From: Caballeronia choica | GTDB taxonomy: Bacteria > Pseudomonadota > Gammaproteobacteria > Burkholderiales > Burkholderiaceae | DNA length: 64,000 bases | Reading direction: 5' to 3' | NCBI RefSeq assembly: GCF_001544535.1 | Contig: NZ_FCON02000038.1 | Location: 1 to 64,000 of the forward strand | Shown: piece by piece, positions 41,205 through 50,287 of the stretch | Numbering within the stretch: the first letter of the stretch is position 1 | Layout of the letters: the number at the start of each line of letters is the position of its first letter | The notes under the pieces: generated by a model | What the model was told of the DNA's origin: nothing | Databases searched by the model: none | Seen by the model: only the letters and a program-made list of their open reading frames with translations | Program-made: the position numbers and the translations under genes

Positions 41205-41674
41205 GGCTTCTATCGTCCTAGAGTGATTCGAGTATTCGGGTTCGTGTGTCTGGGTCTGTGGCTGCTTCGTACCGGGCCGCGTCCGGCGCCTGCACGGCGG
41301 CAGCGCTTGCGCGCCATTCGTTCCGTGGATTCAGGCCGCCGTCGACACGGTACGAGTCAACAGAGCCGAACATTTTAGCAAACAATTTGGCAGGCCCGTC
41401 GCCTTTGGCCGCCGGGCGTGCGAATTCGCGCTTTTTCGGCCGGATTTCGCGTTATTCCGCGTTTCTGGGGTGCAAAACCGCGCGCACAATGCCGGCTATC
41501 GCAGCGCGGCTATTTTGCGTTCGGCGACACGCTGATAAGCTTGCCGGCGCAACGCGAATCCCGCTCCGGCCCGCATAGCCGCGCGGCATTCGCGCCATGC
41601 GCGAAGGGAATGCCGAAGGCACTACATCGGTCCTGATCGCGCGAATTCAATCCATTCCAAAATCACGAGACACC
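41205..41674. other. Divergent intergenic region between tig and glycerate kinase
   Basis: About 470 bases. No frame gives a recognisable protein, and the tig promoter should lie here. No clear repeat or operator was recognised. Confidence 0.4.
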
Positions 41675-42820
41675 ATGTCAAACGCCATGTCCGCCCCTAT
41701 CGTCGTCATCGCTCCGGATTCCTTCAAAGGCTCGCTCAGCGCCGAGCAGGTGGCAGGCGCCATCGCGACGGGCGTGCGGCGTGCGCGAGCGGACGCGGTC
41801 GTGCGCATCTGTCCGATGGCCGACGGCGGCGAAGGCACTCTCGACGCGATGCTGGCCGCGGGCGGCGAGCGCCGCATGCTGAACGTGCGAGGCGCCGCGA
41901 GCGCCCGGCGCGAAGCCGCGACGGGCCTGCTCGGCGACGGCAGCGCAATCCTCGAGACGGCGGAAGTCGTTGGCATCACCGACCCCGACGGCATGGCCGT
42001 CCCCGTCACCGAGCGCGACACGCGCGGCATGGGCGAAGCGATCCGCGCGCTGCTCGATCTCGGCGCGCGCCGCTTCTACGTGGCGCTCGGCGGCAGCAGC
42101 ACCAACGATGGCGGCGCGGGCCTGCTGGTCGGACTCGGGCTGAAGCTCCTCGACCGGGACGACAACGAACTCGAACCGGTTCCGTCGGCGCTGCCGAGGA
42201 TCGCGCGCGTCGACGCATCAGGGCTCGACGCGCGGTTGAAGGACGCGGAATTCATCGGCATGTCCGACGTCGACAACCCGCTGACGGGCGAGCACGGCGC
42301 GACCGCGATCTTCGGGCCGCAAAAAGGCGTGACGCCGGCTCAGGTGAAGGACATCGACGCCGCCCTCGCCCATTTCGCCGATGTCCTCGAACCGGCGCTG
42401 CAGCGCACGGCGCGCGACAATCCCGGCGCGGGCGCGGCGGGCGGCCTCGGCTTCGCGCTGCATATGCTCGGCGCGCGCTTCGAACCGGGCGCGGAAGTAG
42501 TCGCGCGCAAGATCGGGCTCGATGCGGCGCTCGAAAACGCGAACTGGCTGATCACGGGCGAAGGCCGGTCGGACGTGCAGACGCTGCACGGCAAGGCGCC
42601 GTTCATCGCCTGCAAGCATGCGCGGGCGGTGGGCGTCGAAGCGACGCTTTTGTCCGGCGGGATGGATCCGGCTGCCTTGCCGCGGTTGTCGGAGTTCTTC
42701 AGCGGATGCTTCTCGCCGGCGCCGGGGCCGATCACGCTCGAAGTCGCGATCCGCGACGCCGCGACGCTGCTTGCGAATGAAGCCGAACAACTGACGCGCC
42801 TGAAGTTCGGTTCGCGGTAA
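41675..42820 (+). CDS. Glycerate kinase
   Basis: A 381-residue class II-type glycerate kinase (GlxK/GarK family), which phosphorylates glycerate to 2-phosphoglycerate in glyoxylate and glucarate catabolism. Landmarks are VVIAPDSFKGSLSAEQVA, CPMADGGEGTLDAM, ALGGSSTNDGGAGLLVGLG and GAAGGLGFALHMLGA, followed by ITGEGRSDVQTLHGKAP. The ATG at 41675 is chosen by family alignment; the ribosome site is weak. It has no glyoxylate partner genes nearby. Confidence 0.93.
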   Translation: MSNAMSAPIVVIAPDSFKGSLSAEQVAGAIATGVRRARADAVVRICPMADGGEGTLDAMLAAGGERRMLNVRGAASARREAATGLLGDGSAILETAEVVGITDPDGMAVPVTERDTRGMGEAIRALLDLGARRFYVALGGSSTNDGGAGLLVGLGLKLLDRDDNELEPVPSALPRIARVDASGLDARLKDAEFIGMSDVDNPLTGEHGATAIFGPQKGVTPAQVKDIDAALAHFADVLEPALQRTARDNPGAGAAGGLGFALHMLGARFEPGAEVVARKIGLDAALENANWLITGEGRSDVQTLHGKAPFIACKHARAVGVEATLLSGGMDPAALPRLSEFFSGCFSPAPGPITLEVAIRDAATLLANEAEQLTRLKFGSR

Positions 42821-42866
42821 GCGCTTTACGAAGGAGCGGCTCGGTCGCCCAACGCGAAATCCGCGC

Positions 42867-44282
42867 TCACGAACTCGCCCGCTCCGCGCGCCTGCCGAAC
42901 ACGAGCCGGTCCGACACCCACACGATCAGCATCGTCAGCCCCATCAGCGGGAACACGACGCCGAGCATCGTCAGCCCGCTTCTCCATGCGCGCATCGGCG
43001 CACGCCGCGCGGGACGCGCCGGCGCGCCGAGCGCGCCTCCGGCACGACGTTTCCACCACATCACGAAGCCGGTGATCGCCATCGCGGCGAGCCCGAGCGA
43101 GATCGCCGCGCAGACGATCTGGTTCGCGAGCCCGAAGTAGCGCCCCATGTGCAGCGACGTGCCGTACGAAATCCACTGCGCGACGCGGCCGTAGTCGCCG
43201 TAGGCGATGTCGGCGAGCAGCTTGCCGCTGTATTGATCGACGTGCAGCGTGCGCTCGGCACGCGGATCGTCCGGGAGGTACGACACCGTATAGACGCCAT
43301 GCTCCGACGCCGGCAGCGCGATGCTGTAGCCATCGGCGATGCCTTGCGCGGCCGCGAGCGCGACGACGGCGTCGAGCGAAATGCGCGCGGTGCCCGGCTC
43401 CTGCGGCGCGCCGTCGGGAACCGGCGTCAGGCCCACCGCCCAGGGCGTTTGCGGCAGCGGCAAGTCGTCCATTTTCATGTCGTGCATGTCCGTCTGCGCG
43501 TGGGCGGCGGCGGCAGCCGGCGGCTTCGTCGAATGCACATGGGCGTCGCCCCAGGCGCCCTTCGGATAGCCCAGTTCCGCCGAAGTCGCGAGCGCCTTGA
43601 ACTGCTTGCCCCACGATCCCGACCACGGCAACCCGCTCAGCACGAAGAACACCGCGCCGATCGCGAGCCAGATGCCGCCGACCGCATGCACATCGCGCCA
43701 CCATGCCCGTCCGCGCAACGCGAGACGCGGCGCCCAGACGCCGCCCGTTTGCCGCCCTTTCGGCCACCACAACGCGATGCCGGTGCCGATCATTACGAGC
43801 GTCCAGCAGCCCGCGAGTTCCATCACGAGTTCGCCGGTCTTGCCGAGCATCAACCCGCGATGCAGGTTGCGTATCTGCTTCATCAGGCGATGCTCGACGC
43901 TCAGCGTGCCGAGCACCGCACCCGTGTACGGATTCACGTAGACGCTTTCGCTCTCGCCGGACGGCAGGCGAAACACGAACTCCGCACTACGGCGCGGATC
44001 GGTGTCGATCTGCGCGGTGGTCGGCGCGGCGCCGCGCGGCTCGCTCGCGATGGCCTTCGCCAGCAGCGCCTGATGTCCCAGACGCGGCGCAACCTGCGCT
44101 TCGACGATCATCCGGTCGCGATAAAGCCAGGGCTCGATCTGCGGTTGAAAGCAGTACAGCGTCCCGGTGATCGCGAGCACGATCAGGAGCGGCATCACGA
44201 AAAGTCCTGCGTAGAAATGCCAGCGCCAAAGCGTCCGGTGATGCGCGGCCGCGTCGGCCAGCGTGTTGTTTGAAGCTTGCAT
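42867..44282 (-). CDS. PepSY-associated transmembrane protein
   Basis: A 471-residue inner-membrane protein of the PepSY_TM family, often found with TonB-dependent siderophore receptors and possibly serving as a ferric reductase. The first helix, WHFYAGLFVMPLLIVLAITGTLYCF, is preceded by a His-rich HHRTLWRWH. PepSY-like periplasmic segments include GSWGKQFKALA and DQYSGKLLADIAYGDYG. A helix run around WKRRAGG and MLGVVFPLMGLTMLIVWV closes the protein. The start at 44282 is 44 bases after the receptor gene, indicating an operon. Confidence 0.88.
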   Translation of the reverse strand: MQASNNTLADAAAHHRTLWRWHFYAGLFVMPLLIVLAITGTLYCFQPQIEPWLYRDRMIVEAQVAPRLGHQALLAKAIASEPRGAAPTTAQIDTDPRRSAEFVFRLPSGESESVYVNPYTGAVLGTLSVEHRLMKQIRNLHRGLMLGKTGELVMELAGCWTLVMIGTGIALWWPKGRQTGGVWAPRLALRGRAWWRDVHAVGGIWLAIGAVFFVLSGLPWSGSWGKQFKALATSAELGYPKGAWGDAHVHSTKPPAAAAAHAQTDMHDMKMDDLPLPQTPWAVGLTPVPDGAPQEPGTARISLDAVVALAAAQGIADGYSIALPASEHGVYTVSYLPDDPRAERTLHVDQYSGKLLADIAYGDYGRVAQWISYGTSLHMGRYFGLANQIVCAAISLGLAAMAITGFVMWWKRRAGGALGAPARPARRAPMRAWRSGLTMLGVVFPLMGLTMLIVWVSDRLVFGRRAERASS

Positions 44283-44326
44283 GACGTATTCCGAAGAGTT
44301 GAAGACCGAGGTTGAAGACGCTGGCG

Positions 44327-46711
44327 TCAGATGCCGATGCGCCCTTCCAGGTAAATCGTGCGTCCGGCATACGGGTGGAACACGAAATAGCGATGGTCGA
44401 AGAGATTGTCGACACCAATGCCGATCTCGCTCCCCTTGGTCGGCCGGTAGGTGAACTTCGCGTCGACGACCGCGTAGGTGCTCGTGCCGCCGTACGTGTT
44501 CGGATTCGTATCGGTGTTGGTGAGCGTGTTGTATTGGCGGCCCGAGTAGCGCGCGGCGAGCGTCACCGCCGTCTTGTCGGTCGCATGGAACGTCGCGGCG
44601 ACATTCGCGCGCCATAGCGGTATGCGATAGAAGTACTTCCCGACCGACGCCGGATTGCCGCTGTTCGCGAGAATCTTCGACTGCGTGTACGCGACGCTCG
44701 CCGTGAGATCGAGTCCGCGCAGCAGCACGTCCTGTCCTTCATAGCTCGTCTCGATGCCGCGCGAGCGCACCTTGTCGATGTTCTGGAAGTTCGTGACGTT
44801 CGGGATCACCGTCGTGTTGGTCTGGCTGAAGATCGTGTTCTTCACGTCGTCCTGGAACAACGTGAAGCGATACACGCCGTTGCCGTGCTGCCACTCGGCC
44901 GTGAGTTCCTTCGACAGATCGTCTTCGGGCTTCAGGTTCGGATTGTTGTTGACGATCGCGACGCCGTTGATCTGCCCTTGAAACAGTTCGCCGACGGTCG
45001 GAAACCGGTACGCCCGCCCGATCGACGCGCGCAGCAGCAAGTCCGGCGTGGCATCGAACGAAATCGACGCCTTCGGCGACCAGTGGCTCTCGCTCGCGGC
45101 GCCATAGTCGAGCGACGTCGCGCCGAGCGCGCGCGTTCCGTCGTAGGCGTTCCAGTTCTCGTAGCGCGCGCCGTAGGTCAGCCGCCAGCGCGGCAGGAAG
45201 CGCCACGAATCCTGCGCGTACGCGGCTTGCGATTGCGTGCGACCGCCGAATGCGTTCGCGAATGCCGCGTTGCCGCCGTCGCGCCAGGCGGCCGTCGCGT
45301 AGGTCTCGTTGTCGAGGAAATAGTTGTCGTAGTGATAGCCGAACGAGAGCCAGTGCGCGGCGAGACCCGCCTCCGCCGATGGCGGCGTCCACGTCGAGCG
45401 CAGATCGAGCGATTTCCAGCCGCTGCCGCTTCCGTATGTGATCGTGCCGGGGCCGTCGCCGGGCACGCCGGAGGCGGCCGTGCGCGCGATGCTCTGCGTG
45501 ACGTCGAAGTACGATGCGACTGCTTCCGCGTTCCACCCGGTCTGGTTGCGGGTGCGAAGCGACACGCCATAGAGGAAGTTCTCGCTCGACCCCTGGCTGG
45601 GCGCGAAGGTCGCGGCCGGCACTTTGTACTCGAAGCCGCCGATATTCACGAGCCCGCTGTACACCGGATTGCCGTTCGCATCGCGCAGGAAGGTCTGCGT
45701 ATCGCTGTTGTACTTCTGATGCCAGTAGCCGAGCGTGAAGCCGGCCTGCAATGTCGGCGTCAGGTCGTAGGCGAGCTTCAGCCTGAACTGGTCCTGGAAC
45801 GTGCGCTCGATGCCCTCGCTCGAGACGCCGAGCACCGCCGTGCGCGCGTTGTTCTGGTCGTTGTAGAAATAAGCGCCCGTGACGGGCCGGTCGGTGGCTT
45901 TCGCGGGGGTCGTCGATTGAGCGAGCGTGGCGAACTGCAGCGGCTGGCTCGTGTTCTCAAGATGATCGGCGCCGATCAGGTACGACAGGCGGCCGACCTT
46001 GTCGCCGATCGTCGCCGTCGTGTTCGTGCCGTTGAAACTGCGGTTCACGCCGAACAGGTCGAAGTGCTGCGTGAAGCCCTGCACCTTGGCATCGGCTTCG
46101 AAGTGCGTGGGCATGCGCGTCGTGATCGCGACGGTCGCGCCCATCGAGTTGCCCGGGTACAGCGCGGAGTATGGGCCGTAGATCACGTCGACCTGGTCGA
46201 TGTCGTCGGCGAAGACCATCGACCAGCGCGGCGCGAACGTGAAGGTATTGCCGAGGAAGTTGCTGAGCAGGAGGCCATCGGCATAGACGAGCCCGCGCGC
46301 CGTCTGCGAGTTGCTCGTGCCGCGCACGGCGATCGTCGAATTCACATCGCCGATGAAGCGCTTGCGGACCGCCATGTTCGGCGCGTACTTGAGCACGTCT
46401 TCCGGCGTGACGACGTTCCAGTTTTCGAACTGCTCCGCGGTGACCGTCGCGACGCTGGCGGGGAGATTGGGATCGAGCGTCGGGCGTGCCGCCTGTGCCG
46501 TCACGACGACGGGCGCGAGCGACGCAGGTTCGCTCGCGGCGTGTTGCGGGCTCGTGTTGTCGGCGGGTGCGGCCGTTGCGGCATAAGCCGCCTGCGCCAT
46601 CAGCGTCAGCGGAACGCACGCGAGCGGCAGAGGCAGGCGCGCAGGCGTGCGCCAACGCACGGCGGCGCGGCAGCCGTGCGGCTGCCGCGCTCGCTTGAAG
46701 AAGTCGAGCAT
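44327..46711 (-). CDS. TonB-dependent outer-membrane receptor
   Basis: A 794-residue gated beta-barrel receptor. The signal region ends AQAAYA-ATAAP. A TonB-box-like PVVVTAQ follows, then the plug domain (TAEQFENWNVVTPEDVLKYAPN, TIAVRGTSNSQTARGLVYADG, YGPYSALYPGNSMGATVAI), and the barrel ends in DNLFDHRYFVFHPYAGRTIYLEGRIGI. Ligand specificity cannot be read from sequence. The neighbours (DUF2946 and a PepSY_TM protein) argue for iron-siderophore or another metal complex. The last residue is Ile rather than the usual aromatic. Confidence 0.93.
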   Translation of the reverse strand: MLDFFKRARQPHGCRAAVRWRTPARLPLPLACVPLTLMAQAAYAATAAPADNTSPQHAASEPASLAPVVVTAQAARPTLDPNLPASVATVTAEQFENWNVVTPEDVLKYAPNMAVRKRFIGDVNSTIAVRGTSNSQTARGLVYADGLLLSNFLGNTFTFAPRWSMVFADDIDQVDVIYGPYSALYPGNSMGATVAITTRMPTHFEADAKVQGFTQHFDLFGVNRSFNGTNTTATIGDKVGRLSYLIGADHLENTSQPLQFATLAQSTTPAKATDRPVTGAYFYNDQNNARTAVLGVSSEGIERTFQDQFRLKLAYDLTPTLQAGFTLGYWHQKYNSDTQTFLRDANGNPVYSGLVNIGGFEYKVPAATFAPSQGSSENFLYGVSLRTRNQTGWNAEAVASYFDVTQSIARTAASGVPGDGPGTITYGSGSGWKSLDLRSTWTPPSAEAGLAAHWLSFGYHYDNYFLDNETYATAAWRDGGNAAFANAFGGRTQSQAAYAQDSWRFLPRWRLTYGARYENWNAYDGTRALGATSLDYGAASESHWSPKASISFDATPDLLLRASIGRAYRFPTVGELFQGQINGVAIVNNNPNLKPEDDLSKELTAEWQHGNGVYRFTLFQDDVKNTIFSQTNTTVIPNVTNFQNIDKVRSRGIETSYEGQDVLLRGLDLTASVAYTQSKILANSGNPASVGKYFYRIPLWRANVAATFHATDKTAVTLAARYSGRQYNTLTNTDTNPNTYGGTSTYAVVDAKFTYRPTKGSEIGIGVDNLFDHRYFVFHPYAGRTIYLEGRIGI

Positions 46712-46792
46712 CGAAGAATCCTGAAGATGTGAACGCGAGACCGGGCGGGCGCGATGGTGCGCCGGCGTGACGGTCGGGACGAGTGACGAACT

Positions 46793-47230
46793 TCAGGCGA
46801 CGACGGGAGGCGCGCGCGGATGCGCGGCATTGAAGGTTTTCGCGTGGACGGATGCGCGTGTCGCGATCCGGGCTACGCGCGTGACGCGCTCGACGCTCGA
46901 GACGTGAAGCGCGTCGCCCGGCAGCAGCGGAAGATGGTGCGCGAGCAGTCCGCAATACGAGCACGCTGCGAAATGATCGGCCGAGGAGGCGTGATGGCCG
47001 TCGTGAGCAGCGGGGGCGGCGGCCCGATGATCGCCGTGCTCGTCGTGCTCGTCGCCGAGCACGACCGATACCAGCGTCGAGACGAACTCAGCCGAACAGA
47101 TCGGTGCTTGCGGGTCGGCGGCGTTCTCGCGCGCGGCGATGCTCTGGCTCACGACCGGCGCGACGATCGCAAGCCACATGGCGGCGATGCCGAGCCATGC
47201 AACGAAGCGATTGCGCGAAGTGCGGGTCAT
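46793..47230 (-). CDS. DUF2946 family His-rich secreted/membrane protein
   Basis: A 145-residue protein with an N-terminal hydrophobic segment (FVAWLGIAAMWLAIVAPVVS). The DUF2946-like cysteines lie in ICSAEF and CSYCGLLAHHLPL. A His/Asp-rich central part (DEHDEHGDHRAAAPAAHDGHHASSADH) suggests metal binding. DUF2946 genes commonly stand beside metal-related TonB receptors, as here, where it precedes the receptor by 81 bases. The start at 47230 is chosen because the hydrophobic signal begins near it; the ribosome site is poor. Confidence 0.78.
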   Translation of the reverse strand: MTRTSRNRFVAWLGIAAMWLAIVAPVVSQSIAARENAADPQAPICSAEFVSTLVSVVLGDEHDEHGDHRAAAPAAHDGHHASSADHFAACSYCGLLAHHLPLLPGDALHVSSVERVTRVARIATRASVHAKTFNAAHPRAPPVVA

Positions 47231-47418
47231 GGTGCGAGCCGTGGGCGATGACGAGACGCCGATTGTAGGCAGGCCGAGAAAGAGGCGCAATTGCTTGCGG
47301 CGTATGCTTCGTATCGGCAGTCTGAAGCGGCTTTCCCGCTTGCAGACATCGATGATCGAATCGGTTAGAATCTTGGGCTTGGCGCGGCGGGCGCGCGGTT
47401 TGATCGCGGTTTTTCGAG

Positions 47419-47452
47419 CACTATCAAGCGCAGTATCAAGGCAGTATCAAGC
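47419..47452 (+). repeat. Three tandem copies of an 11-12-bp TATCAAG repeat
   Basis: CACTATCAAGCG (47419-47430), CAGTATCAAGG (47431-47441) and CAGTATCAAGC (47442-47452) follow one another directly, 60 bases before tRNA-Leu. They may be slippage-derived or a transcription-factor array in the tRNA leader. Confidence 0.6.
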
Positions 47453-47511
47453 GGCCCGTACAAGCTCCGGCAAAGCAGATCGCGCGTCCATTGCGGCGCG
47501 ACGATCAGGCG

Positions 47512-47598
47512 GCGAGGATGGCGAAATTGGTAGACGCACCAGGTTTAGGTCCTGACGCCAGCAATGGTGTAGGGGTTCGAGTCCCCTTCCTCGCACCA
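47512..47598 (+). tRNA. tRNA-Leu (TAG)
   Basis: An 87-base class II tRNA. The acceptor GCGAGGA pairs with TCCTCGC, D-arm GGCGAAATTGGTAGACGC, anticodon loop TTTAGGT with TAG, a long variable arm, and T-arm GGGTTCGAGTCCC. CCA is encoded. It stands alone. Confidence 0.97.
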
Positions 47599-47632
47599 TC
47601 ATCCAGCATCACCCAGCAGTATCAGCAGCACG

Positions 47633-47665
47633 AAAAAAGCCATTGATGTTCAATGGCTTTTTTTT
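47633..47665 (+). terminator. Intrinsic terminator of tRNA-Leu
   Basis: AAAAAGCCATTGA and TCAATGGCTTTTT form a 13-bp stem with a 3-base loop, followed by a T run. Confidence 0.92.
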
Positions 47666-47733
47666 GCTAGGCGGGCCGTTCATGAGCGACTCACGACGGA
47701 CTCACGACCGACCGCCCCACTACGCCGACTCCA

Positions 47734-48585
47734 GTGAACTTCGACGACTATTGCCAGCAAAAGGCCGCCCCCGATGGCTCCAGCACGTATTACGCGCTGC
47801 GCCGCGCACCGGCCGCGCGCCAGCCGCTTCTGACTGCGCTCTTTGCGCTGCGTCGTGAACTCGAGGAGACCGCCAAGGAAACCAGCGATCCGACCATCGG
47901 CCGCACGAAGCATGCGTGGTGGCAAAAGGAGCTCGCGAGCCTGTTTGGCGGCGAGCCGTCGCATCCGGTGACGAAGGCGCTGAAGGCGCATTCCACCAGT
48001 GCTCGAAATTCCGCCGGCTTCTTGCTCGACGAGCAGGATCGCATATCGCTCGATGCGCTCGTCGACGGCTTCGGCATGGACCTCGACCAGGCGCGCTATC
48101 TCGACTGGCCCGGCCTGCGCCGTTATCTCGACCAGGCGGGCGGCGCGTTCGCGGTGGCGGTCGCGCGCGTAACCGCACGCGATGCCGCGCATGCGGCGCA
48201 ATGGGCGGCGCCGCTCGGCGCGGCGCTGATGCTGGCGGAGCGCATGCAGGAACTCGGCGACGACGCGCGCCACGGCCGCATCTACATACCGATCGACGAA
48301 TTGCAGCGTTTCAGCGTGACCGCGGCCGACCTCATCAACCGCAAGTACAGCGACGACTTCACCGCGCTGATGCGCTTCCAGGTCGAGCGCTCGAAGCGCG
48401 CGCTCACCGATGCGCTCGCCGCGATTCCTGCGGCTGAGCGTGCCGGCCAGCGGCTGTTGCGTACGCTGGCGGCGTTGTCGCTTGCGTCGCTCGAGGAAAT
48501 CGAGCGGGAGAACTTTCAGGTCCTTCATCAGCGCATCGCGCTCACGCCGATCCGCAAGCTCTGGATCAGTTGGCGCACGCGTTGA
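47734..48585 (+). CDS. Squalene/phytoene synthase-like protein with degenerate first Asp motif
   Basis: A 283-residue protein of the trans-isoprenyl-diphosphate synthase superfamily (HpnC/HpnD/CrtB-like). The second motif region, LMLAERMQELGDDARHGRIYIP (residues 166-187), clearly matches the LxxxLxDVGEDARRGRIYLP block of squalene synthases, and YYALRRAP near the N-terminus matches as well. In place of the first catalytic DDxxD the sequence reads ELEETAKE (42-49). In the second motif the leading Asp is Glu173. This suggests lost or changed catalysis, as in NDUFAF6-like relatives. It starts at GTG. It ends 4 bases before the converging DUF1501 gene. Confidence 0.78.
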   Translation: MNFDDYCQQKAAPDGSSTYYALRRAPAARQPLLTALFALRRELEETAKETSDPTIGRTKHAWWQKELASLFGGEPSHPVTKALKAHSTSARNSAGFLLDEQDRISLDALVDGFGMDLDQARYLDWPGLRRYLDQAGGAFAVAVARVTARDAAHAAQWAAPLGAALMLAERMQELGDDARHGRIYIPIDELQRFSVTAADLINRKYSDDFTALMRFQVERSKRALTDALAAIPAAERAGQRLLRTLAALSLASLEEIERENFQVLHQRIALTPIRKLWISWRTR

Positions 48586-48589
48586 GCGC

Positions 48590-49627
48590 TCAGGTCCTGA
48601 TGAGCGGCAGAGGTTCGAAGCGCTGTTGCAGGATCGCGCTGGCGTCGAGGTCGAGCCAGGCGCCGAGGACAGTCGAGTAAAGCTGCCGGAAATCGATGGC
48701 GAGAGGCAAGTTGCCGTTGCCATCGAGCCGCGCAAGCTGTGGCGCCGCGCCATACAGCCCGCCGCGCACACAACCCCCTGCCACGAAATGCGGCGCCACC
48801 GTGCCGTGCTCTGTCCCGCCGCTTTGATTCTCACGAGCCGACCGGCCGAATTCCGAACAAGTCAGCACGAGCGCTTCGTCCCAGCGTCCGAGTTCGATCA
48901 GCGCGCGCCGCATCGCGAGCAGACCATCCGACAGCGTCTTCAGCAGCATTGCGTGCTGACGTGTCTGGTTCTGATGCGTGTCGAAACCGTTGAGCGTCAG
49001 GCGTAACACCGCGAGATCACGGCGCGGCTTTGCCGAAGCCAGCAACAGCATCGCGGATCGGATCGCTGCGCCGAAAGGATTCGCCGGAAAGCGCGACTTC
49101 AAGGTGCCACGCACATCGGCATCGTCGATGAACCGCAACGGGCCACTCGCAAACGGTCCCGCCTCGGCACTGCCGATCGCGATGGGATCGACGGCGTTGC
49201 CCGCCGCGCTCAGCGCACGCGCAAGCCAGCCGTCGCGCCAGTATTGATCGGAGCGCGATGCGGTGTTCCATATCTCCATCGAGCGGAAGTGCGACAGGTT
49301 CGGCTGCGCATAACCAACGCCCTGCACGATCGCCAGTTGACCGTCGCGCCAGAGCGGCATCAGCGGTTCGAGGGAAGGATGGAGCCCGGTGCGCTCGTCG
49401 AGTTGCAGCACCCGTTCGCGCGCGATGCCGATGGTCGGGCGCAGCAGCCGGTAAACGGGGTCGGCGAACGGAACCACTGTGTTGAGACCGTCGTTGCCGC
49501 CCTTCAATTCGACGAGGATCAGCGTCCTGCCGACGCCGCTTCGTGCCGCCGTCGGCAGGACGCCGGCAAAGGCGCTCGGCGCGCAAAGACAGGCACCGCC
49601 GATCGAAAGAAACTCGCGCCGGTTCAT
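48590..49627 (-). CDS. DUF1501 domain protein with Tat signal
   Basis: A 345-residue exported protein. The Tat signal MNRREFLSIGGACLCAPSAFA carries a twin-arginine motif (RREFL). The DUF1501 (sulfatase-like fold) core shows LILVELKGGNDGLNTVVPFADPVYRLLRP, GYAQPNLSHFRSMEIWNTA, NGFDTHQNQ and LVLTCSEFGRSARENQSGGTEHGTVAPHFV. DUF1501 genes usually stand beside a DUF1800 gene; none is present here. It lies 19 bases after a small exported protein gene, so the two probably form an operon. Function is unknown. Confidence 0.9.
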   Translation of the reverse strand: MNRREFLSIGGACLCAPSAFAGVLPTAARSGVGRTLILVELKGGNDGLNTVVPFADPVYRLLRPTIGIARERVLQLDERTGLHPSLEPLMPLWRDGQLAIVQGVGYAQPNLSHFRSMEIWNTASRSDQYWRDGWLARALSAAGNAVDPIAIGSAEAGPFASGPLRFIDDADVRGTLKSRFPANPFGAAIRSAMLLLASAKPRRDLAVLRLTLNGFDTHQNQTRQHAMLLKTLSDGLLAMRRALIELGRWDEALVLTCSEFGRSARENQSGGTEHGTVAPHFVAGGCVRGGLYGAAPQLARLDGNGNLPLAIDFRQLYSTVLGAWLDLDASAILQQRFEPLPLIRT

Positions 49628-49646
49628 CGCAAGCCGCGGCGTTTGC

Positions 49647-50039
49647 TCAACGCTTGTAGAGATCGCGCACCGCTTCCTCGATGTGCTGACGCAAGAGACG
49701 CCGCTCGTCGGCCGTCATGACGGCATGCCGGGGCGGCCGCGCGGGCGGCTGGTCGTTTTGCTGGATGGGCTGCATCGCAGGCGGCTTGGCTGGATCGCTA
49801 TTGCGGTTGGCGGTCTGGTTCTTGCTTGTACGCTGTTGTGTACGGATGATGCGGCCGTCGTAGCGGTCGGGCGGGTTGGTGACGGAACGGTCGAACGCAG
49901 CCGAATCGCGGCTGGGTGTCCACGATGACTGTGCAGAGACCGGGGAAGTGGTCAGTGCGGCGTAAAGCGCGCTAGCGAGTAGCGTCTTCTTGAAAATGCG
50001 CTCGGGGCGCACAGATCCGCGCTGGCGCGCTCCCTTCAT
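49647..50039 (-). CDS. Small exported hypothetical protein
   Basis: A 130-residue protein of unknown family. A basic N-terminus and hydrophobic segment (FKKTLLASALYAALTTSPVSAQS) suggest Sec export with cleavage after SAQ. The rest is polar, Pro- and Gln-rich (KPPAMQPIQQNDQPPARPPRH) and probably disordered. It ends in a charged helix, TADERRLLRQHIEEAVRDLYK. The start at 50039 has GAAGGGAACAAC upstream. Pairing with the DUF1501 gene suggests a joint periplasmic role, which is only inferred. Confidence 0.7.
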   Translation of the reverse strand: MKGARQRGSVRPERIFKKTLLASALYAALTTSPVSAQSSWTPSRDSAAFDRSVTNPPDRYDGRIIRTQQRTSKNQTANRNSDPAKPPAMQPIQQNDQPPARPPRHAVMTADERRLLRQHIEEAVRDLYKR

Positions 50040-50287
50040 GTTGTTCCCTTCTTGGCTCGGCAACCGGACAGCCTCATTCTCTTTCGCGCTGCACGCACAG
50101 CCAATGTTTTAAGGTGCAGACGCCGAGTGTTGGTCTAATGAAGTATCTACCGAATGACGGGCTTAGGTAAAGGAGTGTACGCACAGAAGCAATAAGGCGT
50201 GCCACGGCCTCCGTAAATTTTGTAACCAACTGTTACACTAGAATTGCTACAAACTCGACCCCTTTCTAATCGCGCTAAGATGCCGTC

